NCBI GenBank assembly: GCA_002479655.1
Contig: DLOQ01000130.1
Span: 7,568-15,538 of the forward strand
From: Lachnospiraceae bacterium UBA7480
Lineage (GTDB): Bacteria > Bacillota > Clostridia > Lachnospirales > Lachnospiraceae
Reading direction: 5' to 3'
DNA: 7,971 nt
Shown one piece after another: positions 1-6,153 of this stretch. A program made the translations under genes and the position numbers. Position 1 is the stretch's first letter. Each line of letters opens with the position of its first letter. The notes below the pieces were generated by a model, which had not been told where the DNA came from, did not search any database, and was given only the letters and a program-made list of their open reading frames with translations.

Positions 1-17
1 GTTGGGATAAACTTCAT
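1..17 (-). CDS. 5' end of an unidentified gene, cut by the window edge
   Basis: Reading the minus strand, an ATG at 17-15 begins M-K-F-I-P-T before the window ends. It is preceded by a very strong Shine-Dalgarno, GGAGGGGG (plus-strand 25-32), with a 7-nt spacer, which is why I call a start here although only six codons are visible. It lies 90 bp downstream of the SIS-domain isomerase gene on the same strand with no terminator between them, so the two are probably co-transcribed. Six residues cannot identify the product. Sugar-nucleotide enzymes such as RmlC-type epimerases or PseC-type aminotransferases sometimes begin in a similar way and would fit the neighbour, but that is a guess only. 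Confidence 0.55.
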
Positions 18-24
18 ATGATAA

Positions 25-32
25 CCCCCTCC
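25..32 (-). promoter_or_regulatory. Strong ribosome binding site of the edge gene
   Basis: GGAGGGGG on the minus strand, 7 nt before the ATG at 17. It is the strongest Shine-Dalgarno in the window and is the main support for calling the truncated gene at the left edge. Confidence 0.6.
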
Positions 33-107
33 GCACTTTTTGATATCGCGTTATTTTACCGATATATTTCATATGTTCCGCCTAAAGCGCTCACATATTC
101 CTTTATC

Positions 108-695
108 TTACGGTCTTACATGCTGTATGCCGCATAATGTCTTATTGAATACAGACATCATCAGATGATCCAGCATCATGTGGAGATCCTCAGTAATCTG
201 CATGCTGTTCACCGGCACATGCAAAGAAATATCTGACAGTTCTTTTAATGCTCCTCCGTCATACCCTGTCAGCCCGATCACTTTACAATCCTGCTCTTTG
301 GCATATTTTACGGCATTTAATACATTCCGGGAATTACCGCTTCCCGAAATAGCGATCACAATATCGTCCGGCTTCATCCTTCCGGTAAGCTGATAACGGA
401 ATACCTCTTCAAAGCTGAAATCATTGGCAATCGCCATGACCGTCGCTATATTGTCATTCAGGCACTGAAACCGAAATTTCTTCACCATGTTTTCCGATAT
501 GCCCTTATTAAAATCATTCTGGAAATGGGATGCCGTTAACGAACTGCCGCCATTGCCGAAAATATAGATATTGCCTTCCTTCTGCAGCGTATCATGCAGA
601 AGATTTAACGCATCATTGATGGCTTCTATATCCATTTTCTCTAATATTTCTATCTCCAAACGGATATAATCTTTAATCTCTCCGCGATAATCCAT
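108..695 (-). CDS. SIS-domain sugar-phosphate isomerase, GmhA-like (sedoheptulose-7-phosphate isomerase type)
   Basis: Predicted cytoplasmic enzyme of 195 residues. Seen: an N-terminal helical segment (about 1-40), then a single SIS fold with the phosphosugar-binding loop FGNGGSS (46-52) followed by ASHFQNDF (55-62), a second binding motif ISGSGNS (116-122), LTGYDGG (142-148), and a C-terminal helix EDLHMMLDH. Known: GmhA converts sedoheptulose 7-phosphate to D-glycero-D-manno-heptose 7-phosphate, the first step to nucleotide-activated heptose. Residues E65 and H180 of the E. coli enzyme are catalytic. Here the His is kept (H172) but the Glu position aligns with Asp (D61). Start choice: an upstream in-frame ATG at 719 has no ribosome site, whereas ATG 695 has AAAGGA 12 nt upstream (spacing a little long) and gives an N-terminus like clostridial homologues I recall. 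Starting at 719 would add eight residues. The gene is divergent from mutS2 and probably in an operon with the left-edge gene. The fold is certain; the exact substrate is inferred and could be another ketose phosphate. Confidence 0.85.
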   Translation of the reverse strand: MDYRGEIKDYIRLEIEILEKMDIEAINDALNLLHDTLQKEGNIYIFGNGGSSLTASHFQNDFNKGISENMVKKFRFQCLNDNIATVMAIANDFSFEEVFRYQLTGRMKPDDIVIAISGSGNSRNVLNAVKYAKEQDCKVIGLTGYDGGALKELSDISLHVPVNSMQITEDLHMMLDHLMMSVFNKTLCGIQHVRP

Positions 696-789
696 TACTT
701 TTCGGATTCCTTTCTTCATTAACTATATATAATTTTATCACAAGTGTAATATTGATTCTACTTAAATTTTAAAAAATTATACCTATAAT

Positions 790-818
790 TTTATAATGCT
801 ATTGTATGCCATTTGCAA
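790..818 (-). promoter_or_regulatory. Candidate sigma-A promoter for the SIS-domain isomerase gene
   Basis: On the minus strand there is TTGCAA (plus-strand 813-818; 4 of 6 matches to the -35 consensus), a 17-nt spacer, and TATAAA (790-795; 5 of 6 to the -10). Transcription would begin around 783, leaving a leader of roughly 90 nt before the ATG at 695. The region is very AT-rich and contains other TATAAT-like words on both strands, so chance matches are likely. Confidence 0.35.
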
Positions 819-864
819 TGAAAATACAATAACCAGCCACATTTTGGTTTTACTTTGATTGCGG

Positions 865-898
865 TCATGGGCTTTGATATGTTATAATAAAGCCATGA
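865..898 (+). repeat. Imperfect inverted repeat enclosing the mutS2 -10 box and start codon
   Basis: The left arm TCATGGGCTTT (865-875) and right arm AAAGCCATGA (889-898) pair over 10 bp with one unpaired G in the left arm. The 13-nt loop (876-888) contains the whole extended -10 element, and the right arm contains the mutS2 ATG (895-897). It could be a protein operator in DNA. If transcription starts further upstream, it could instead be an RNA hairpin hiding the start codon. No T-run follows, so it is not a terminator. Confidence 0.5.
880..888 (+). promoter_or_regulatory. Perfect extended -10 promoter element for mutS2
   Basis: TGTTATAAT matches the extended -10 consensus TGnTATAAT exactly. 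No good -35 lies 16-18 nt upstream (the closest TTGATT, 855-860, is 22 nt away), which is usual for extended -10 promoters. The expected start point, about 7 nt past the box, falls on or next to the mutS2 ATG at 895, so the transcript would have little or no leader. Confidence 0.55.
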
Positions 899-3321
899 AT
901 GAAAAAATAATAGGCATTTTGGAATATGAAAAAATCACAAGTACACTTGCGGGATACGCCGGAAGCGAACCGGGCCGCCTGATGTGCGAACGGCTCCGCC
1001 CCTCCTCCAATCCGGAATGGATCGAGCATGCGCAGTCCGAGACCGAAGCAGCGCTGAAACGGCTTTTTGTAAATGACCGTCTGTCTTTTGGCGCCAATAA
1101 GGATCTGCGGGGAACCGTCAAGGAATTGAATATCGGAAGATCTTTATCCGCCGCCGAGCTTCTGAATATTGCAAGACTGCTGGAATGTACTGCTGCCGTA
1201 AGACATTACGGAACGGACAAGAGAGAAGATGCGGCTCCCGATGTACTGGAAGAGTATTTTCTGCGTTTGGATCCGATTCCGGCCCTTTCCAAAGAAATCT
1301 TCCGCTGTATCATCTCCGAGGATGAGATCAGCAGCAGCGCCAGCAATGAACTTTCTTCCATACGAAAATCATACGGCGTTATTAATGGACGGATCCACTC
1401 GCAGCTTAATTCCATGGTGAACTCCACCTACCGTTCTTATCTGCAGGATGCTGTGATCACGATGCGGAATAACCGCTACTGCCTGCCCGTAAAAGCGGAA
1501 TACAAGGGACAGGTACCCGGTATGATACACGACCAGTCCTCCACCGGTTCAACGGTATTTATCGAACCTGCCGCAGTCGTGAACCTGAATAACCAGCTGC
1601 GCGAACTGGAGATCAGGGAGCAGGAAGAGATAGAGCGTATCCTTGCCTCGCTCAGCGGTATGTGCGCCGGTTACGCCGATGTGATCTCTGAAGATCAGAA
1701 AACTCTGACTTTGCTGGATTTTATTTTTGCCAAGGCAGGCTATGCCATGAAATTAAATGCAACACGTCCCATATTTAATGATGAGCGCATCATCAGACTC
1801 CGTCAGGCGAGACATCCTCTGCTGGATGCCTCCAAAGCGGTCCCAATCGATGTGCGCCTGGGAGAAGATTTTGACCTTCTGATCATCACCGGACCCAATA
1901 CCGGCGGCAAGACCGTTACATTAAAAACAGTGGGACTTTTGACGCTGATGGGGCAATCAGGACTTCATATCCCGGCGCTGGACCGGTCAATGCTTTCCAT
2001 ATTTAGGGAAGTTTATGCAGATATCGGAGATGAACAAAGTATCGAGCAGAGTCTCAGTACCTTTTCCTCCCATATGACAAATATTGTTGATATCCTGAAA
2101 CGCGCCGACGACTCCTGCCTGTGTCTTTTTGATGAGCTTGGAGCCGGCACCGACCCCACGGAAGGCGCAGCGCTTGCGATCTCTATCCTGAACCACCTGC
2201 ATGACAGGGGCGTGCGTTCCATGGCAACGACTCATTACAGCGAGCTGAAGATCTATGCGCTTTCCACAGATTTTGTAGAAAACGCCAGCTGTGAATTTGA
2301 TGTGGAATCCCTGCGCCCTACTTATCGGCTGTTGATCGGGATCCCCGGCAAGAGCAATGCATTTGCCATCTCCAAAAAATTAGGTCTGCCGGACTTTATC
2401 ATCGAAGATGCGAAACAGCATATCAGCACGGAAGAAGAGAGCTTTGAAAATGTAATCTCAGACTTAGAGGCACAGCGGATCCGGATCGAAAAGGAACAGG
2501 AAGAAATCATCTCTTACAAAAAAGAAATAGAAGACTTGAAATCTGTGATAGAAGCAAAGCAGGAAAAGCTGGAAGAACAACGTGACCGGATCTTAAGAGA
2601 AGCGCGGGAGGAAGCGCGGGATATCCTGAAAGAGGCAAAGGATGTTGCAGACGAAACGATCCGTGCCTTCCAAAAGCAGGGCGGTCAGATGAAGATCCAG
2701 ACGATGGAGAAAAAGCGCCAGAATGTCCGCCAAAAAATTGCAGAGAAGGATGCTTCTCTGGCAGTCAAAGAACAGTCAAAGGTCTCCGGACAGCCGCTGA
2801 GTGAAAAAGAGGCACTTCCCGGAACTTTTGTCAAAATAAGATCCATGAACCTGACAGGAACCATCACAGTCCGTCCGGACAGCCGCGGATACGTAAGTGT
2901 CCAGTGCGGGATCATCACCTCCAAGGTGCATGTATCCGACCTTTTCAAACCGGATCCCGGAGAGCTTGCCAAACAGGCTTCCTCCTCCAAGACCTCCGGC
3001 AAGGCTTCCAAGTATCAGCAGCAACGCTATTCCAATCCATCTTCCGGAAGCAGCAGGATGGATATTTCCAAGGTCTCCAATATGTCCGCGGAGATCAATG
3101 TCATCGGTATGACTGTAGATGAAGCGGTTGCAAGGATCGATAAACATATAGACGACGCTTATCTCTGCCATCTGCCAAGCATCCGCATCATCCATGGCAA
3201 AGGTACAGGCGCTTTGCGTAAGGGTATCCATACCTATCTGGACGGCTGCCCTTATATCAGAACATACCATCTCGCGCAGCCGGGCGAGGGAGACGCAGGC
3301 GTTACGGTCGTGGAATTTTAA
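895..3321 (+). CDS. mutS2: Endonuclease/ATPase MutS2 with C-terminal Smr domain
   Basis: 808 residues, close to the usual length of about 785. Seen: N-terminal core and lever/clamp region (1-about 300, with the typical SSTGSTVFIEP), MutS-type ATPase with Walker A GPNTGGKT (333-340), the SIEQSLSTFSSHM signature, Walker B DELGAGTDP (413-421) and TTHYSELK; a long charged coiled coil (about 505-625); a KOW-like segment (about 635-685); a Ser/Lys-rich linker; and a Smr domain (about 733-808) with HGKGTGALR (767-775). Known: bacterial MutS2 suppresses recombination in some species, and in Bacillus it acts on collided ribosomes to promote their rescue. Odd: the Smr LDLRG motif reads INVIG (734-738). 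Start: ATG 895 gives the family's usual N-terminus (MNEKII..LEYEKI). A TTG at 859 would add 12 residues unlike the family and overlaps the -10 box. No Shine-Dalgarno precedes the ATG. It leads the plus-strand set, with 61 nt to the response regulator gene. Confidence 0.97.
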   Translation: MNEKIIGILEYEKITSTLAGYAGSEPGRLMCERLRPSSNPEWIEHAQSETEAALKRLFVNDRLSFGANKDLRGTVKELNIGRSLSAAELLNIARLLECTAAVRHYGTDKREDAAPDVLEEYFLRLDPIPALSKEIFRCIISEDEISSSASNELSSIRKSYGVINGRIHSQLNSMVNSTYRSYLQDAVITMRNNRYCLPVKAEYKGQVPGMIHDQSSTGSTVFIEPAAVVNLNNQLRELEIREQEEIERILASLSGMCAGYADVISEDQKTLTLLDFIFAKAGYAMKLNATRPIFNDERIIRLRQARHPLLDASKAVPIDVRLGEDFDLLIITGPNTGGKTVTLKTVGLLTLMGQSGLHIPALDRSMLSIFREVYADIGDEQSIEQSLSTFSSHMTNIVDILKRADDSCLCLFDELGAGTDPTEGAALAISILNHLHDRGVRSMATTHYSELKIYALSTDFVENASCEFDVESLRPTYRLLIGIPGKSNAFAISKKLGLPDFIIEDAKQHISTEEESFENVISDLEAQRIRIEKEQEEIISYKKEIEDLKSVIEAKQEKLEEQRDRILREAREEARDILKEAKDVADETIRAFQKQGGQMKIQTMEKKRQNVRQKIAEKDASLAVKEQSKVSGQPLSEKEALPGTFVKIRSMNLTGTITVRPDSRGYVSVQCGIITSKVHVSDLFKPDPGELAKQASSSKTSGKASKYQQQRYSNPSSGSSRMDISKVSNMSAEINVIGMTVDEAVARIDKHIDDAYLCHLPSIRIIHGKGTGALRKGIHTYLDGCPYIRTYHLAQPGEGDAGVTVVEF

Positions 3322-3370
3322 ACACGCAGATGCCCGTAATACGGCAATACCTAAGAAATTTTAATATAAC

Positions 3371-3375
3371 GGAGG
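3371..3375 (+). promoter_or_regulatory. Ribosome binding site that fixes a GTG start
   Basis: GGAGG lies 7 nt before the GTG at 3383. This ideal spacing decides the start of the response regulator at a non-ATG codon. Confidence 0.8.
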
Positions 3376-3382
3376 AAATCAA

Positions 3383-4090
3383 GTGAGTACGAAACAAAAA
3401 ATATTGATTGTAGATGACGATGCCAACATTGCAGAGCTGATCAGCCTTTACCTGACAAAAGAATGTTTTGAGACAAAGATTGTCGGAGACGGCGAAGCCG
3501 CACTTGCCGCCGTCGCTTCCTTTGACCCGAACATCATCCTGTTGGATCTGATGCTGCCCGGCATTGACGGATATCAGGTCTGCCGTGAAGTCCGTGCAAA
3601 ATCCACCACTCCCATCATTATGCTTTCCGCCAAAGGAGAAGTATTTGACAAGGTCCTCGGACTGGAACTGGGAGCGGATGACTATATGGAAAAACCGTTT
3701 GATTCCAAAGAACTGGTTGCCAGGGTCAAGGCGGTTCTTAGGCGTTATAAACCGTCTACTGCCCCGACTGCACCGCCGGCAGCCGATTCGCAGGAAGTAC
3801 GATATCCTGATCTTACCATCAACCGGACCAATTATACTGTCGTCTATATGAACCGCAAGGTCGAGATGCCCCCAAAAGAGCTGGAACTCTTATATTTTCT
3901 GGCAGCTTCTCCGAACCATGTATTTACCAGGGAGCAGCTTTTAGACCAGATCTGGGGATATGAATATGCCGGCGATACCCGTACGGTAGATGTACATATC
4001 AAACGATTAAGAGAGAAGATCAAGGATCACAACGCCTGGAAGATCACGACGATCTGGGGGATCGGCTATAAATTTGAAACCATGGCCTAA
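3383..4090 (+). CDS. OmpR/PhoB-family response regulator
   Basis: 235 residues, starting at GTG with GGAGG 7 nt upstream. Seen: receiver domain (about 5-118) with acidic pocket D11-D12, phospho-acceptor D55 (ILLDLMLPG), conserved S82 (IMLSAKG) and K104 in YMEKPF; a Pro/Ala-rich linker (about 124-137); and a winged-helix DNA-binding domain (about 140-232) with TREQLLDQIWGY, the recognition-helix stretch RTVDVHIKRLREKI and the wing IWGIGYKF. All residues needed for phosphorylation are present. Known: such proteins are phosphorylated by a partner kinase and bind tandem direct repeats at promoters. The partner is almost certainly the kinase encoded 35 nt downstream. The ends resemble the ResD/PhoP/WalR branch, but this does not reveal the regulon, so no specific name is given. 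Confidence 0.96.
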   Translation: MSTKQKILIVDDDANIAELISLYLTKECFETKIVGDGEAALAAVASFDPNIILLDLMLPGIDGYQVCREVRAKSTTPIIMLSAKGEVFDKVLGLELGADDYMEKPFDSKELVARVKAVLRRYKPSTAPTAPPAADSQEVRYPDLTINRTNYTVVYMNRKVEMPPKELELLYFLAASPNHVFTREQLLDQIWGYEYAGDTRTVDVHIKRLREKIKDHNAWKITTIWGIGYKFETMA

Positions 4091-4125
4091 AAAAATGCAC
4101 GGATAAAGGAATGTAGATAACTGCT

Positions 4126-5562
4126 ATGCGGAAAACTTTATATTTTAAATTAATAATTGCATATCTTATCTTTGCCTTTTTCGGATTTGTGGTCGTTACC
4201 ACCTTTATGCAGGAGATGGTGGTAGATCAATGCCTAAAACGCAAGGCGGGAGATCTTTATCAATCCGCATCGATCATTGCGGAAAATTATGGCAGCGATC
4301 TATACCACAACCAGATATCACTTGTCACGGCAAAGGAACAGATCGATCTGCTTGCGCAGATGGACAATACAATGATCTGGATCATCAATCCTTCGGGTAC
4401 TATTGTTTTGGATTCTTCCACCCCCATCAATATTGATTCCCCGGCTGTGATTGAGGGCTTTGATCCGACCACCGTGTCAGGCTCTTATTATTCCGTCGGC
4501 AATTTTTACGGCTACTTCGAACAGGAGCAGCTTACCGTGTCCGTCCCTATCATCACCGGATATACGGTACACGGCTATATCATCATCCATTATGATATGT
4601 CTTTGATCCAAAATGAAGGCAACAACTTTTTGAATATTGATTATCTGATGCTGGGCGTGATCCTGCTTCTTTCCCTGATCATCCTGATCTTTTTTTCAGA
4701 GATGGTATATATCCCCCTGCGCAAGATCATCACCGCGACAGAGCAATATGCAAGCGGCAACCTCCACTATGAGATACAGGTGGAAAGCGAAGACGAAATC
4801 GGATACCTTGCAGCCTCCCTGTCCTATATGGCTTCCGAACTGGCCAGAGGAGAAGATAACCAGAAGCATATCGTGGCCAATGTATCCCATGATTTCCGTT
4901 CCCCTCTGACCTCTATCAAAGGGTATCTGGAAGCCATGCAGGACGGCACGATCCCCGTGGAAATGTACCCAAAATATATTGATATTGTTATCAACGAATC
5001 CGACCGTCTGATCAAACTGACCAATAGTTTACTGACGTTAAATAATCTAAATACCCAGGGAATGATTTTGGAAAGGACGGATTTTGATATCAATGGCGTG
5101 ATCCGACGGACCGTATCTACTTTTGAAGGAAAATGCCGCGAGAAAAATATCGGCATTGAACTGACCCTGACCGGAGAAACATTTTCTGTCTATGCGGATC
5201 TTACCAAAGTGCAGCAGGTGATCTACAATCTGCTGGACAATGCGATCAAATTCAGCCATAGGAATTCACTCATTAAAATAGAGACCACGGAAAAACATAA
5301 TAAAATATTTGTTTCCGTCAAGGACAGCGGCATCGGCATACCCAAAGACAGTATCCATCTTGTCTGGGACCGCTTTTATAAAACCGATATTTCCCGAGGA
5401 AAGGATAAAAAAGGAACGGGTCTGGGACTTTCCATCACCCGCGAGATCATCCGCGCCCATGGGGAGAATATCAATGTCATCAGTACGGAAGGGGTAGGAA
5501 CGGAATTTATCTTTTCGCTGCCGATCTCCGCAGAGATAAATACTGAAGATAATGAAATCTAA
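4126..5562 (+). CDS. Membrane sensor histidine kinase (HAMP-HisKA-HATPase)
   Basis: 478 residues. Seen: TM1 (about 9-27); an extracytoplasmic sensor of about 145 residues (28-172) with the PAS/Cache-like stretch IWIINPSGTIVLDSS (84-98) and no cysteine pair; TM2 (about 173-190); a HAMP domain beginning PLRKIITATEQYASG (about 197-245); a HisKA domain with H-box VSHDFRSPLTSIKG (phospho-acceptor H255); and an ATPase domain with N-box NLLDNAIKFS (368-377), G1 DSGIGI (400-405), F-box WDRFYK and G2 GTGLGLS (430-436). It should autophosphorylate on H255 and pass phosphate to the response regulator encoded just upstream. Translation start: an in-frame TAG at 4114 rules out a longer form. The only Shine-Dalgarno-like sequence, AAAGGA (4105-4110), lies 15 nt from the ATG, so initiation may be weak or partly coupled to the upstream gene. 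The signal is unknown; the sensor domain points to an extracellular or envelope ligand. Confidence 0.96.
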   Translation: MRKTLYFKLIIAYLIFAFFGFVVVTTFMQEMVVDQCLKRKAGDLYQSASIIAENYGSDLYHNQISLVTAKEQIDLLAQMDNTMIWIINPSGTIVLDSSTPINIDSPAVIEGFDPTTVSGSYYSVGNFYGYFEQEQLTVSVPIITGYTVHGYIIIHYDMSLIQNEGNNFLNIDYLMLGVILLLSLIILIFFSEMVYIPLRKIITATEQYASGNLHYEIQVESEDEIGYLAASLSYMASELARGEDNQKHIVANVSHDFRSPLTSIKGYLEAMQDGTIPVEMYPKYIDIVINESDRLIKLTNSLLTLNNLNTQGMILERTDFDINGVIRRTVSTFEGKCREKNIGIELTLTGETFSVYADLTKVQQVIYNLLDNAIKFSHRNSLIKIETTEKHNKIFVSVKDSGIGIPKDSIHLVWDRFYKTDISRGKDKKGTGLGLSITREIIRAHGENINVISTEGVGTEFIFSLPISAEINTEDNEI

Positions 5563-5617
5563 ACTGACAATATAAAACACGAGACCACGGATAATATATA
5601 GCTGAATTGCATGAAAC

Positions 5618-5621
5618 GGAG
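5618..5621 (+). promoter_or_regulatory. Ribosome binding site deciding the trmL start
   Basis: GGAG lies 7 nt before ATG 5629. It sits inside the reading frame that would begin at ATG 5611, so it favours the later start. Confidence 0.65.
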
Positions 5622-5628
5622 ATTACTT

Positions 5629-6153
5629 ATGAATATTGTGCTTCACGAACCGGAGATTCCGGCAAATACAGGAAATATCGGGAGAACCTGCGTTGCAACG
5701 GGGACAAAGCTACACCTGATCGAGCCCCTTGGCTTTCGGATCGGCGAAAAAGAACTGAAACGTGCCGGACTGGATTATTGGGAACATCTGGATTATGAAT
5801 GTTATGCTGATTATCAGGATTTTCTTTCCAAAAATCCCCACGCAAAGATCTATATGGCAACGACTAAGGCACACAAAACTTACGCGGAGGTTTCCTTTGG
5901 CATGGATGATTATATCATGTTCGGAAAGGAAAGCGCCGGTATCCCTGAAGAGATCCTTGTGGATAATGAAGAAAACTGCATTCGCATCCCGATGCTTAGC
6001 GAAATACGCTCTCTAAATCTATCCAACGCGGTCAGTATCGTGCTTTATGAAGCGCTCCGGCAAAATCATTTTGTTAATTTCCAGACGGAAGGGGAGCTTC
6101 ACCGGCTGCACTGGAAAGGATGCCAAATTGAAGCACATAGATTTGATCATTGA
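5629..6153 (+). CDS. trmL: tRNA (cytidine/uridine-34 2'-O)-methyltransferase TrmL
   Basis: 174 residues, SPOUT (trefoil-knot) superfamily. Known: TrmL dimers transfer a methyl group from S-adenosylmethionine to the 2'-hydroxyl of wobble nucleotide 34 in certain leucine tRNAs. Seen: the family N-terminus MNIVLHEPEIPANTGNIGRT, LHLIEPLGF, knot motif FGKESAGIP (98-106), and motif IRSLNLSNAVSIVLYEALRQ (126-145), which carries the conserved Asn residues of the cofactor-binding loop. Start: ATG 5629 has GGAG at 7 nt and gives the exact family N-terminus. ATG 5611 would add MKRRLL and covers that ribosome site. It lies 66 nt after the kinase gene with no terminator, so it may be co-transcribed. Homologues of about 157-160 residues usually end near LHRLHW. 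Here about a dozen residues follow (KGCQIEAHRFDH), coded within the 80-bp overlap with the convergent gene. Confidence 0.96.
   Translation: MNIVLHEPEIPANTGNIGRTCVATGTKLHLIEPLGFRIGEKELKRAGLDYWEHLDYECYADYQDFLSKNPHAKIYMATTKAHKTYAEVSFGMDDYIMFGKESAGIPEEILVDNEENCIRIPMLSEIRSLNLSNAVSIVLYEALRQNHFVNFQTEGELHRLHWKGCQIEAHRFDH

Noticed and set aside
2776..3270. 164-codon minus-strand open frame opposite the end of mutS2
   Set aside because: It is a shadow of the MutS2 KOW and Smr region, with no family resemblance and no separate gene signals examined that would support it.
3329..3348. TGCCCGTAATACGGCA dyad between mutS2 and the regulator
   Set aside because: It has a bulged base, only about 5 paired bases and no T-run, so it is not a convincing terminator or operator.
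5281..5591. Repeated 11-mer GAGACCACGGA at 5281 and 5581
   Set aside because: There are only two copies, one inside kinase coding sequence and one in the gap, with no further similarity around them. Most likely chance.
5564..5597. CTGACA and GATAAT words before trmL as a separate promoter
   Set aside because: The spacer is 20 nt or more, outside the normal range, and there is no extended -10.
6061..6073. Short palindrome CAAAATCATTTTG just past the phosphodiesterase stop
   Set aside because: It is a small AT-rich palindrome inside trmL coding sequence with a one-base centre. It cannot form a terminator hairpin.
6078..6117. TTTCCAG/CTGGAAA inverted repeat inside the trmL-phosphodiesterase overlap, as a bidirectional terminator
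   Set aside because: The arms are only 7 bp with a 26-nt loop, and no T-run follows on either strand.
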